Below are positions 37,240-45,334 of a stretch of DNA of 64,000 nt, piece by piece (position 1 is the stretch's first letter; the number at the start of each line of letters is the position of its first letter). The stretch comes from Gilliamella intestini (GTDB lineage: Bacteria; Pseudomonadota; Gammaproteobacteria; Enterobacterales; Orbaceae). A program made the translations under genes and the position numbers. The stretch covers positions 42,601 to 106,600 of the forward strand of contig NZ_FMBA01000004.1 of assembly GCF_900094935.1 (NCBI RefSeq). Reading direction: 5' to 3'. Below the pieces are notes generated by a model that had not been told where the DNA came from, searched no databases, and worked only from the letters and a program-made list of their open reading frames with translations.

Positions 37240-39783
37240 TCAGAATAGTTCTGATGTGTTGCCCTCTGAATCAGTTACTTTTGTACCGACTTCTTTTGTC
37301 GCATAACCCGTTGGTTCAGTGCCTTTGATGAAATATTCTGACATGGTTTTAGAGCCTGAGCTAGGTAATAAGCCTGTTTTTTGATCGATAGTAACCGAAA
37401 TTACATTGTCAGGTTTTACATCTTGTTTTACAGGAACATCTTTTAGGGCTACTTTCATATAATCAACCCATATAGGATTTGCTGTTACAGCGCCCGCTTC
37501 GGCGCGGAATGTTCGACCTAAATCACGACGGTGATCATCAAATCCCATCCATACGGTGGTCACAATATTGCCACCAAAGCCTGAAAACCAAACATCTTTA
37601 GATGAGTTGGTTGTTCCAGTTTTACCACCAACGTCTTTCCTGCCGAGTGCTTTTACGCGCCATGCCGTACCCTGCCAATCTGAACCACCAAATACAATGG
37701 ATCGAAGGCCATCTTTCATAATAAATGCAATACCACTATCGATTGTATGCGGAGCGTATTTTGGTGTGTCATTTGTATTGTTATCATTTGGGTTGATATT
37801 AGGCAATACTAAATCGTCGTCAGATTTAAGGTTCGCTTGTTCAGGCTCTTCGCTGTCTGTTGCGTTGGCTTCGTTTTCGACATTATCTAACGACACCACT
37901 GGTTTGTTATCCTCGGTGACGACTTCGTCATTACAAGTTTGGCAAGCAATCATTGGTTGATGTTGATAAATCATGCCGGTGCCATTACTATATTCTATCT
38001 TCTCAATCAAATATGGCGTAATTAAGTAACCGCCATTAGCAATAACCGAATAGGCTCTTGCAACTTGTAACGGAGTAAACGAGGCCGAACCTAATGCTAA
38101 TGATTCATTATGTGAGATGTTTTCTTTAGGGAATCCAAAGCGTTCTAAATAATTTGCCGCATAATCTATACCAACGGCACGCAAGGCTCTTACCATCATG
38201 ACGTTTTTAGACATTCCTAAACCGATTCTTAACCGTAATGGGCCTGCATAAGTTGGTGGTGAATTTTTAGGCCGCCATGTGGCACTGCCCGTTGATCGGA
38301 CAATAGGCGCATCATTAAGAAGTGTCGCCATTGTTAGCCCTTTCTCTAAGGTTGAAGCATAAATAAATGGTTTAATGTTAGAACCTAATTGCCTTAGTGC
38401 TTGTGTGGCTCGATTAAATTTACTTAATTTAAAATCATAGCCACCCACAATTGCTTTAATTGCGCCATTGTCTGAATCAAGTGACACTAGCGCAGCATTA
38501 ACTGCAGGGATTTGTGCTAACTCCCAGCTTTCCGCCGATTTTTTAACCCAAATAAGTTGCCCTGCTTTGAGCGTATCAGATACTTTTTTAGGGAAGGCTC
38601 CTTGTCTTGTATCGCTAATAAATGGCCGTGCCCATTTCATATTTTGGTATGTAATCGTTATAGTACTTTTATCTGATAGTACCGCTGTTGCTTCTTTATC
38701 TGATGATGTCATAACAATCGCTGGGCACATGCCGCTATAGCATATATATTTGTTAAGCGTTTGCTGGATTTTATCTGTTTCCCATGCAGTTTCGTTAGGT
38801 TGCCATAGGACTTTTTCAGCTCCACGATAACCATGTCTGATGTCGTAATCAATAATATGTTTTTGTACCGTTTCAGTCGCCGCGATTTGGTCAGTTTTTG
38901 AAATAGTTGTATAAACTTTATAGCCGTCTGTGTAAGCTTTTTCGCCAAATTTATCATACATAAATTGGCGTGCCATTTCGGCAACATAAGGGGCTGAAAA
39001 TTCGATTTTTGGCGAATGATAGCTTGCACCAAGCGGTTTTTTAATGGCCTCGTTATATTGTGCTTGGGTAATATAGGATTGATTTAACATACGTCCTAAT
39101 ACCCAATTACGTCTAATTAATGCACGATCAGGATGAGCAATTGGATTATATGCCGATGGTGCATTAGGTAAGCCCGCTAATAAAGCGGCTTCGTCAATTG
39201 TTAATTGATCGGGTGTTTTGCCAAAAAAGGTGTAAGATGCAGCAGCAACGCCATAGGCTCTTGAGCCAAAATTGATCATGTTAAGGTATAGTGTCATGAT
39301 CTCTTCTTTCGATAGTTCTTTTTCCATACGAATCGCGAGGATTACTTCTTTTGCTTTCCGTGCAATGCTCTTTTCAGGGGTTAGGAAGAAGTTTTTGGCA
39401 ACTTGTTGAGTGATAGTACTACCACCTTGAGAAAACCCTTTTTGTTTTAAACCAATATACATAGCACGAGCAATACCTATTGGGTCAATACCAAAATGTT
39501 CGTAAAATCGTGAGTCTTCTGTTGCGATAACTGCGTTAACGACTATTGGCGGGATCTCGTCATATTTTAACGGTGTTCTGCGTCGTTCACCAAAAATGGC
39601 AATTAATTCACCATCTTTACTTAGCACTTGCATTGGTGTTTGTAAGCGAACATCTTTTAATGTTGCAACATCAGGAAGATCCTTAGAATAATAACTATAT
39701 CCTGCGATGCCAATAATTAAGCCACAAAGAAATAGGCCTATGAATAGTTTTAGAATAAATTTTAGCACTCTAATTAATATCAC
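37240..39783 (-). CDS. mrcA: Penicillin-binding protein 1A
   Basis: 847 residues, bifunctional peptidoglycan synthase in the inner membrane. After one N-terminal helix, the GT51 transglycosylase has IATEDSRFYEHFGIDP near 87 (catalytic glutamate) and GGSTITQQVAKNFFL near 120. An OB-like insert follows. The transpeptidase has SNIK near residue 465 (active serine), a later SMSKNV-like region with LRIGLGMSKNVMM near 525, and KTGTTNSSKDVWF near 735. The insert between about 620 and 690 is rich in Asp/Glu/Asn and is not conserved. The start is GTG at 39783, seven bases after AGGAAAG. In E. coli the hof genes lie next to mrcA. Here they are separated by ygfX, tusA and yigL. Confidence 0.95.
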   Translation of the reverse strand: MILIRVLKFILKLFIGLFLCGLIIGIAGYSYYSKDLPDVATLKDVRLQTPMQVLSKDGELIAIFGERRRTPLKYDEIPPIVVNAVIATEDSRFYEHFGIDPIGIARAMYIGLKQKGFSQGGSTITQQVAKNFFLTPEKSIARKAKEVILAIRMEKELSKEEIMTLYLNMINFGSRAYGVAAASYTFFGKTPDQLTIDEAALLAGLPNAPSAYNPIAHPDRALIRRNWVLGRMLNQSYITQAQYNEAIKKPLGASYHSPKIEFSAPYVAEMARQFMYDKFGEKAYTDGYKVYTTISKTDQIAATETVQKHIIDYDIRHGYRGAEKVLWQPNETAWETDKIQQTLNKYICYSGMCPAIVMTSSDKEATAVLSDKSTITITYQNMKWARPFISDTRQGAFPKKVSDTLKAGQLIWVKKSAESWELAQIPAVNAALVSLDSDNGAIKAIVGGYDFKLSKFNRATQALRQLGSNIKPFIYASTLEKGLTMATLLNDAPIVRSTGSATWRPKNSPPTYAGPLRLRIGLGMSKNVMMVRALRAVGIDYAANYLERFGFPKENISHNESLALGSASFTPLQVARAYSVIANGGYLITPYLIEKIEYSNGTGMIYQHQPMIACQTCNDEVVTEDNKPVVSLDNVENEANATDSEEPEQANLKSDDDLVLPNINPNDNNTNDTPKYAPHTIDSGIAFIMKDGLRSIVFGGSDWQGTAWRVKALGRKDVGGKTGTTNSSKDVWFSGFGGNIVTTVWMGFDDHRRDLGRTFRAEAGAVTANPIWVDYMKVALKDVPVKQDVKPDNVISVTIDQKTGLLPSSGSKTMSEYFIKGTEPTGYATKEVGTKVTDSEGNTSELF

Positions 39784-40034
39784 AAATCTTTCCTATCTAC
39801 ATTTTTAAAGCAAAATAATGACATCAGAAGCCTCTCTGCGCCAAATTTAGTGAAATTGTCTTTAAATAAGGAACATCACATTAATACAATACAAAGTGAT
39901 AATGATTGTTCACTCATCTTTTAAAATAAAACATAATTAAATTGTGTGTATTATCTCCCATCTTTAGTTTTATTTTAAGCATTTTTTAACAAAATTATGA
40001 AATAATTCTATTTTAACTAAGCTATGGAAGTATT

Positions 40035-40439
40035 ATGTGGAGCACAAAACTAAGTGTATCAAAAAGGCAATTACTGATTTCAACAATTTTTTATTTAATA
40101 CTAATTATACTTTGTTTAGTCATGTTTGCTAATACATCTTTAAACGCTTATACCTTTATTATCATTCCATTGTTGCTAATAGAATGGTGGCGTAGTGTGT
40201 GTTACTTGAAAACAATTAAAAGGGAATTTGCATTATTTCACTATATCAATCAAATATATTGGCACAAACAACGCTGGCACCTAATACATAAGCCATTGAT
40301 ATTCCGTTATGTTGTTATCTTAAATTTAAAATCTCGACACAATGGAAAACATAGTACACTTTGGTTAATGGTTGATAACCTTCAACCTAATGACTGGCGA
40401 ACATTACGCTTTTATTTAAAACAAATCGAATTCACTTGA
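40035..40439 (+). CDS. ygfX: YgfX/CptA-like membrane protein
   Basis: 134 residues with two close hydrophobic segments (about 12-30 and 38-48). A cytosolic part follows with IEWWRSVCYLKTIKRE, IYWHKQRWHLIHKPLIFRYVVILNLKS and LWLMVDNLQPNDWRTLRFYLKQ. This matches the YgfX family, whose E. coli member pairs with SdhE (YgfY) and has been described as the toxin CptA acting on MreB and FtsZ. No sdhE-like gene is adjacent here, which is unusual. Identification rests on layout and short motifs, so other small membrane proteins cannot be ruled out. It lies alone between mrcA and tusA. Confidence 0.7.
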   Translation: MWSTKLSVSKRQLLISTIFYLILIILCLVMFANTSLNAYTFIIIPLLLIEWWRSVCYLKTIKREFALFHYINQIYWHKQRWHLIHKPLIFRYVVILNLKSRHNGKHSTLWLMVDNLQPNDWRTLRFYLKQIEFT

Positions 40440-40484
40440 TACAACTACATACTTTTCTAAACTTTTTGCCAAAAAGATTTTTAA

Positions 40485-40721
40485 TTAATGCGACTTTTTA
40501 ATCCAATATTGATATGGTTCAGATTCTATCTGTAATGAAAGTAATTCGTGATCCATATGACGGCAAAAGCTAGGAACATCGCGCGTTGTGGCAAAGTCAT
40601 CCGCAATAACATAAAGAACTTGCCCTATGGCAAGTTCTCGGATGGTCTTTCTAATTAGCATAATAGGTTCAGGACAACGCAATCCAAGCGTATTAAGTTC
40701 TTTGTCGATAATTATGTTCAT
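40485..40721 (-). CDS. tusA: Sulfur carrier protein TusA
   Basis: 78 residues. TusA accepts sulfur from IscS as a persulfide and passes it to TusBCD-TusE for 2-thiouridine in tRNA. The active cysteine is Cys16 in [17 protein letters not shown]. Later [22 protein letters not shown] matches E. coli closely. The coding DNA holds a perfect 10-bp hairpin (40615-40638). It lies 18 bases after yigL and is probably co-transcribed with it. Confidence 0.95.
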   Translation of the reverse strand: MNIIIDKELNTLGLRCPEPIMLIRKTIRELAIGQVLYVIADDFATTRDVPSFCRHMDHELLSLQIESEPYQYWIKKSH

Positions 40722-40739
40722 GTTTAAATACTTTGTTAA

Positions 40740-41543
40740 TTATAAAAATAGCTTACTTAAATAATGGGGCACTGCATCTTGAGCATTCGATCCAATGACT
40801 TCTAATTCTGGCAATAATTCTTTTAATTCTGTACTACCATTTTGCATTATACATCCTTTACCTGCTGCTTTTAGCATCTCATAATCGTTCATGCCATCAC
40901 CAAAAGCGATGCTATCTTTCAAGCTGTAACCAAGTTTTTCAACAACTTTTTTTAATGCACTGCCTTTAGAAACATTTTCGGCCATAACTTCAAGGCAATT
41001 TAATGTTGAAAAAGCAACACTTATTTTATTGCCAAATTTTGCCTCTAGGCGATTTTTTAGCTGAACAAGGTGTTGGTAAAGAGCATTATCAGTCGTTGTA
41101 AAATAAATTTTAGCAATATCAGTAGTATCAAAGTCAAGTGGGTTGAATAATTGATAAGTAAACTGCGTATGGCGATAAAACTCTAACGAAAATGTATCTT
41201 CTTTATTAATTAACCAATCATCACCACGATATAAGTGAGTATAAATTAGCGGATCATCCATACTCATTTGAGCAATTTCGCTTGCAAGCGATGGGTCAAT
41301 GCTTTGGCTAAAGACTAAATTACCTTGGCTATCATGCACTCTTGCACCATTTGAGGTTATCATAAAAGCATCTATTTCCATGTTTTCGCGCATTTGTGCA
41401 ACATCAATATGGTGTCTGCCAGTTGCAAAAACAAAGTGAATGTCTTTTTTACGTAGAGCTTGAAGAACTTGTTTGGTATAAGGCGATAAGTTATGTTCAG
41501 GAGTTAATAAAGTCCCGTCTAAATCAGAAGCAACAACATGCAT
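40740..41543 (-). CDS. yigL: HAD-type sugar phosphatase/pyridoxal phosphatase YigL
   Basis: 267 residues, HAD family IIB (Cof type). The E. coli orthologue dephosphorylates pyridoxal phosphate and sugar phosphates. Motif I is DLDGTLLTPEH near residues 7-17, motif II FATGRHHIDV near 38, motif III includes the lysine of SKGSALKKV near 200, and motif IV is AFGDGMNDYEML near 218. MITSNGARVHD and the tail DAVPHYLSKLFL match E. coli YigL closely. It is the first gene of a small unit with tusA. Confidence 0.93.
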   Translation of the reverse strand: MHVVASDLDGTLLTPEHNLSPYTKQVLQALRKKDIHFVFATGRHHIDVAQMRENMEIDAFMITSNGARVHDSQGNLVFSQSIDPSLASEIAQMSMDDPLIYTHLYRGDDWLINKEDTFSLEFYRHTQFTYQLFNPLDFDTTDIAKIYFTTTDNALYQHLVQLKNRLEAKFGNKISVAFSTLNCLEVMAENVSKGSALKKVVEKLGYSLKDSIAFGDGMNDYEMLKAAGKGCIMQNGSTELKELLPELEVIGSNAQDAVPHYLSKLFL

Positions 41544-41660
41544 AATATTCTCGACTTTTCTAATAAATAGTAATGGCTAAAATAATATGCTTTGAATAAT
41601 AATGACATATCAAAGCAAAGATTAAACACAAGTTTAAGTATGATACAACTGTGTTAACAT

Positions 41661-42986
41661 TTACTCAACCAATTGCGGTGTAATAAAAATAACTAATTCA
41701 CGTTTTTGTTGTTTTTTACTGTTGTGTTTAAATAAATTTCCAATCACGGGCATACTAGCAGCACCAGGGACTTGCCGTTTGTTATTAGTATTAACCTGTT
41801 GAAATATTCCCCCTAATACCAGGGTTTCTCCATTTTTTATTTGCACTTGTGTTTTGATCTCTTGCGTATCAATCGCAAGCGCTTCGCCACCATCACTACG
41901 TTTTATCGAACGTCCTGCCGTATTTTGTGTAATATATAAATCTAAAATCATGCGATCATCGGACAGTATTTTAGGTGTCACTTCTAACCCTAATACCGCT
42001 GATTTAAATTCAATCGATGTCGCACCATTGCTACCACTAGATACTTCGTAAGGAATTTCGGTACCTTGTTTTATCGATGCCATGTTTTGATTAGAGGTAA
42101 GTAAATTAGGACTGGCGATAATTTCAAGTTGATTTTCAGATTCAAGTGCTGATAGTTCTAAATTAAGCAAACTACCCGATAGTTTTGCTAAATTAAACCC
42201 CACTGTTGTAGTTGGATGAGCTACGCCAAGACCAACATCAAACTTATCCAATAATTGCGATGACTTACCTGTGTACCCCCATTTAATACCAAGCTGTGAC
42301 ATGCTTTCATCACTCATGGTAACGATATGTGCTGAAATATGAACTTGAGGCATGGGTTTATCGAGTGTTTTTACTAATTTTTTGATATAAGTAAATTGTT
42401 TGGCTAAATCAATAATAATCAGTGAATTGGTGCGTTTATCGTGTGTTATCTTTCCCCTTTCTGATAGTAGTCCTTGCTGTTGAATTGTTTCAATTAACAT
42501 TGTTGGATCAGCATGATTAATCGCTATTGATAACGAGTTAAGTGGTTGGTTAAGTTCTTGTTCTTTTTGCGCTAATTGTTTTTTTTGCAATAATATGTCA
42601 GGATCAGGCGCTTTAGAAACAAACAAAATATTGTCATCAATGTCAGCGTGTAAGTTTGCTGAGTCTAATACGATCTTTAGTGCTTTGTGCCAATCAACGT
42701 TATTTAATTTAATGGTTTGCTTTATGGGTAAATCTTCTGTCATAACCAAATTCATCTGTTTACTATCGGCTAGTGCCTGTAAAATGATAGCTATGTCGGT
42801 TTGGAAAAATGTCATTGAGACATTTTTTTGCTGTTCAGAATTAAATGATTGATCGATATTGGCATAACTAGCTTTTATTCCAATAATTAAAAAAATAAAA
42901 ATAATTGTTATTGCCAAATTGATTTTAGTTTGAGTAACAAGGTTAATAGAGTGATTTAGTCGTTGATTTTTAGTGTCGTTATTCAT
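41661..42986 (-). CDS. hofQ: DNA-uptake/type IV pilus secretin HofQ (PilQ-like)
   Basis: 441 residues from the ATG at 42986, which overlaps the stop codon of the preceding hofP-like gene by 8 bases; longer in-frame readings to 43106 are not used. An N-terminal helix (INLAITIIFIFLIIGIKASYA) acts as signal peptide. The STN domain follows (QTDIAIILQALADSKQMNLVM; TIKLNNVDWHKALKIVL), then an N1 domain (RGKITHDKRTNSLIIIDLAKQ), then the secretin domain (QVHISAHIVTMSDESMSQLGIKWG; IIASPNLLTSNQNMASIKQG; GETLVLGGIFQQV; KRELVIFITPQLV). It forms the outer-membrane pore for DNA uptake. Confidence 0.9.
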   Translation of the reverse strand: MNNDTKNQRLNHSINLVTQTKINLAITIIFIFLIIGIKASYANIDQSFNSEQQKNVSMTFFQTDIAIILQALADSKQMNLVMTEDLPIKQTIKLNNVDWHKALKIVLDSANLHADIDDNILFVSKAPDPDILLQKKQLAQKEQELNQPLNSLSIAINHADPTMLIETIQQQGLLSERGKITHDKRTNSLIIIDLAKQFTYIKKLVKTLDKPMPQVHISAHIVTMSDESMSQLGIKWGYTGKSSQLLDKFDVGLGVAHPTTTVGFNLAKLSGSLLNLELSALESENQLEIIASPNLLTSNQNMASIKQGTEIPYEVSSGSNGATSIEFKSAVLGLEVTPKILSDDRMILDLYITQNTAGRSIKRSDGGEALAIDTQEIKTQVQIKNGETLVLGGIFQQVNTNNKRQVPGAASMPVIGNLFKHNSKKQQKRELVIFITPQLVE

Positions 42987-43350
42987 TGATAGGCATTGTC
43001 CATGATACAGTTTGATGGCAATAATCAGGTAAATCTGCTTGCCAAATAATTTTATCGTTGAGTAAAGATTGCACATGCCAAGGAAATAAGACATTTGGCA
43101 CTGCATCGTCGGTTATTGCTAGCCATTGATTATCAGATACTAGCCAAATCTGCTGATAATTTTGATCAATTTGTTTCATCACCCCCCTAAAGTGCCAAAC
43201 TTGAATTTGTTCAAGTAATTGTTCGGTCTGTTCACTACAAGAAACCGAATAATATGGTTGAAAAGGATCCCGTTCTAAAGGCTTATCTGCTTTAAGATCA
43301 AAACAGACAAAAAATAATAAACCGATGTATAAAAATAAATAACGCATCAC
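42979..43350 (-). CDS. hofP: HofP-like protein (PilP position)
   Basis: 123 residues with a signal peptide (MMRYLFLYIGLLFFVCFDLKA) and the short motif ERDPFQP just after it, as in PilP/HofP pilus pilot proteins. The rest (QIQVWHFRGVMKQIDQNYQQIWLVSDNQWLAI) fits the small beta domain that contacts the secretin. Two cysteines (SCSEQT, DYCHQT) may pair. Four bases overlap with the hofO-like gene before it and eight with hofQ after it, so the genes are translationally coupled. The call leans on position as well as sequence. Confidence 0.75.
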   Translation of the reverse strand: MMRYLFLYIGLLFFVCFDLKADKPLERDPFQPYYSVSCSEQTEQLLEQIQVWHFRGVMKQIDQNYQQIWLVSDNQWLAITDDAVPNVLFPWHVQSLLNDKIIWQADLPDYCHQTVSWTMPINE

Positions 43351-43820
43351 TCGTTATCCTTTTTAAACAATAATGTAAAGGTGATCTGTAACTGCTGATC
43401 TTGTTTACTAATTTTTAGGTTTTGAAAATCAAGAAAATAAAAGTCATCGGTCAATGATGAAATTAAATTCATAAAATTAAAAAACTGACCATTTAGCTCT
43501 ATATCCCAATTCACTGTTTGGTCTGATTGATAGCGCTTAAAGGCACTCAACACAAGGTGGTGTTGTTCGATCGCCTGCGATAACTCTTGTTCTGATATCA
43601 AGCTATATAAACTATTTTTACTTGTTTGATAACGATTCACTTTTGCCTGTAATAGCTGCGTTTCAGTGATTTTTTGCTGATACGCGTTGGCCTTTAATTT
43701 AGCTTGTTGCTCAATATCGTGAATAAAAATTAGATAAACAACCACAAAAACGGCCAAACAACAAAATATAGACAGTAAATATTGTTGCCAAATTGGGCGA
43801 TTAAAAAAATCACTGTTCAT
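43347..43820 (-). CDS. hofO: HofO/PilO-like pilus assembly protein
   Basis: About 157 residues from the ATG at 43820. A single helix (LLSIFCCLAVFVVVYLIFI near 12-30) is followed by a coiled coil (QQAKLKANAYQQKITETQLLQAKVNRYQ) and a small ferredoxin-like domain (NWDIELNGQFFNFMNLISSLTDDFYFLDFQNLKIS). This is the layout of PilO, which pairs with PilN in the inner-membrane alignment complex. It overlaps the fused hofM-hofN gene by 11 bases and the hofP gene by 4. Confidence 0.78.
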   Translation of the reverse strand: MNSDFFNRPIWQQYLLSIFCCLAVFVVVYLIFIHDIEQQAKLKANAYQQKITETQLLQAKVNRYQTSKNSLYSLISEQELSQAIEQHHLVLSAFKRYQSDQTVNWDIELNGQFFNFMNLISSLTDDFYFLDFQNLKISKQDQQLQITFTLLFKKDNE

Positions 43821-44760
43821 TAAGGCGTATTTCCATTTCAAAAAATAAGTTTGTTTTATTAGATAAGACGCTATTTATTTGACTATTGCTGATATTTTTC
43901 AACGTTAACAGATTTTGATTAAAATTAGTTAATTCAACATAACTAAAACTTTGCCCATCAATCGTAATTTTTTGTTGTTCATAATAAAAAGAGTCCAACC
44001 AAATAACCGAAGGTAACTGTGCTGAAAACAACAATAATGCGTCTTGGATCTGTTTTTGACTTAATGAGGGGGTAGGTAGGTAAGTAGATAATTCAGCAGT
44101 AAGTTTTTGTGCCTCCTGCTGCTGTTCTAGTAATTTTTGCTCATAATATTGCTGTTCATTTCGGGCTTGAATCCACCAATAACAAAGCAAACAACTAATT
44201 ACGCCAATAAGGCTAACAATCGTGTAAGCTAATTGCCGCCGGTGTTTTATTTGCTTTTCTTGTCGCCATGGTAAAAAATTAATTTTTGCATGGTCAACTC
44301 GACAACCAACAAATGTTAATGGTAATTCATATTTTTTAAAAAGATTTACCCAATTTTCAATGTTATTGCGCTCAGTTATCATCACAGTAACGTATTTATT
44401 TGGTTTGCTTGGATAAACAAAATCAAAAAATACATTTTTAGCAGATAATTGAAATAATTTATAAATATTAGCTTCAACATATAAAATCAATTCACTTAAT
44501 TCTAACTTTATATCTGGTAAGTCAAGTTGTTGCATTTGGATTAAATTGGCGTCCAAATTAAGTTCAAATTCAGTCCGTCCAGCAAATTTTTTTTGTAAAT
44601 CACTTAAAAATAAATCTATATCGGCTTCATTTTGATAATGAAATGCAATTAAGCCATCGCTTGTGTCTAATGTAGTTATCTGCTTGGCAGAGCTAACTGC
44701 CTTATAGCGTAAAATAGCGGGCTGAACATAAATAATGACGCGTTCTTTATTAAAAACCAT
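43810..44760 (-). CDS. Fused HofM-HofN (PilM-PilN) pilus assembly protein
   Basis: 316 residues. The first about 170 resemble a shortened PilM/HofM (actin-like platform protein: ELNLDANLIQMQQLDLPDIK, ELILYVEANIYKLFQLSAKNVFFDF). Then DHAKINFLPWRQEKQIKHRR at about 168-187 is the hallmark N-terminus of PilN, whose cytosolic peptide normally docks into PilM. A membrane helix (AYTIVSLIGVISCLLCYWWI near 191-210), a coiled coil and a small periplasmic domain follow, as in PilN. In E. coli hofM and hofN are two genes. Here one uninterrupted frame covers both, and the PilM part is about 90 residues shorter than E. coli HofM. First gene of the hof operon. Confidence 0.75.
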   Translation of the reverse strand: MVFNKERVIIYVQPAILRYKAVSSAKQITTLDTSDGLIAFHYQNEADIDLFLSDLQKKFAGRTEFELNLDANLIQMQQLDLPDIKLELSELILYVEANIYKLFQLSAKNVFFDFVYPSKPNKYVTVMITERNNIENWVNLFKKYELPLTFVGCRVDHAKINFLPWRQEKQIKHRRQLAYTIVSLIGVISCLLCYWWIQARNEQQYYEQKLLEQQQEAQKLTAELSTYLPTPSLSQKQIQDALLLFSAQLPSVIWLDSFYYEQQKITIDGQSFSYVELTNFNQNLLTLKNISNSQINSVLSNKTNLFFEMEIRLNEQ

Positions 44761-44917
44761 GATGAATTAACTTTTATCTGTGATAACCGAATCGCTTCAT
44801 CATAGTAATTCTTTACCAAATAAAAATAGAGAAAAGTAATTTTTGCGAACTACCACCCAAAAAATGTTTAAAATTAAACCGAACAAGGTGGATTTTAGAG
44901 AAATTTTAAAAAAAAGG

Positions 44918-44945
44918 TTGACTGAAATAAGACGTGCCTTATAAT
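44918..44945 (+). promoter_or_regulatory. Promoter of the tRNA-Val/tRNA-Lys unit
   Basis: TTGACT (44918-44923), a 16-base spacer and TATAAT (44940-44945) lie 17 bases before the tRNA-Val gene. This is close to the sigma-70 consensus, as expected for a stable RNA operon. Confidence 0.85.
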
Positions 44946-44962
44946 GCACATCCACACGGTAA

Positions 44963-45038
44963 GGGTGATTAGCTCAGTTGGGAGAGCACCTCCCTTACAA
45001 GGAGGGGGTCACTGGTTCGAACCCGGTATCACCCACCA
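44963..45038 (+). tRNA. tRNA-Val (UAC)
   Basis: 76 nt with encoded CCA. The acceptor stem GGGTGAT / ATCACCC pairs fully; the anticodon loop CTTACAA gives anticodon TAC. It is followed 9 bases later by tRNA-Lys, in one transcript. Confidence 0.97.
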
Positions 45039-45047
45039 ACCTCTAAC

Positions 45048-45123
45048 GGGACGTTAGCTCAGTCGGTAGAGCAGCGGACTTTTAATCCGTTGGTCGAGCG
45101 TTCGAATCGCTCACGACCCACCA
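45048..45123 (+). tRNA. tRNA-Lys (UUU)
   Basis: 76 nt with encoded CCA; the anticodon loop CTTTTAA gives anticodon TTT. All arms are present. The acceptor strands are GGGACGT and ACGACCC, so base 4 (A) faces base 69 (A), a mismatch where E. coli tRNA-Lys has U-A. The 3' end of this gene is repeated at 45274-45296. Confidence 0.95.
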
Positions 45124-45127
45124 TTTA
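45105..45127 (+). repeat. Direct repeat at the tRNA-Lys 3' end, copy 1 (att-like)
   Basis: 23 bases, from AATCGCTCACG at the T arm through ACCCACCATTTA, are found again without change at 45274-45296. The repeat covers 19 bases of tRNA plus 4 downstream, as in attachment sites of integrative elements. Confidence 0.7.
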
Positions 45128-45183
45128 ATTATACATTTCTTAAGTAAATCCAATTAATCTAATTAAACAAAGAGAAGCGATGA

Positions 45184-45269
45184 GAACGCTAGCGTTCGAC
45201 AAATTTGTCCGGAACAAATTTGAACAACACGCAGTGTTGGCCCTGCAGGGGGGAGGCACATGATGTGCC
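45184..45269. repeat. String of consecutive palindromes
   Basis: Five palindromes follow one another: GAACGCTAGCGTTC (45184-45197), GACAAATTTGTC (45198-45209), CAACAC-GCA-GTGTTG (45225-45239), CCCTGCAGGG (45241-45250) and GGCACA-TGA-TGTGCC (45255-45269). A further copy of the ACAAATTTG core lies at 45214-45222. The tract is richer in G+C than its surroundings and sits between the two copies of the tRNA-Lys 3' repeat. I do not recognise a known element. Confidence 0.75.
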
Positions 45270-45273
45270 GAAT

Positions 45274-45296
45274 AATCGCTCACGACCCACCATTTA
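45274..45296 (+). repeat. Direct repeat of the tRNA-Lys 3' end, copy 2 (att-like)
   Basis: Identical over 23 bases to 45105-45127. The 146 bases between the copies contain no gene and no integrase; they hold the palindrome string. Confidence 0.7.
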
Positions 45297-45334
45297 TTTA
45301 ACAAATGCCCAACAAATTTTACAAAAAAATAATA

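Noticed and set aside
45184..45269. CRISPR array
   Set aside because: The palindromes differ from each other and there are no equal spacers or identical repeats, and no cas genes are nearby.
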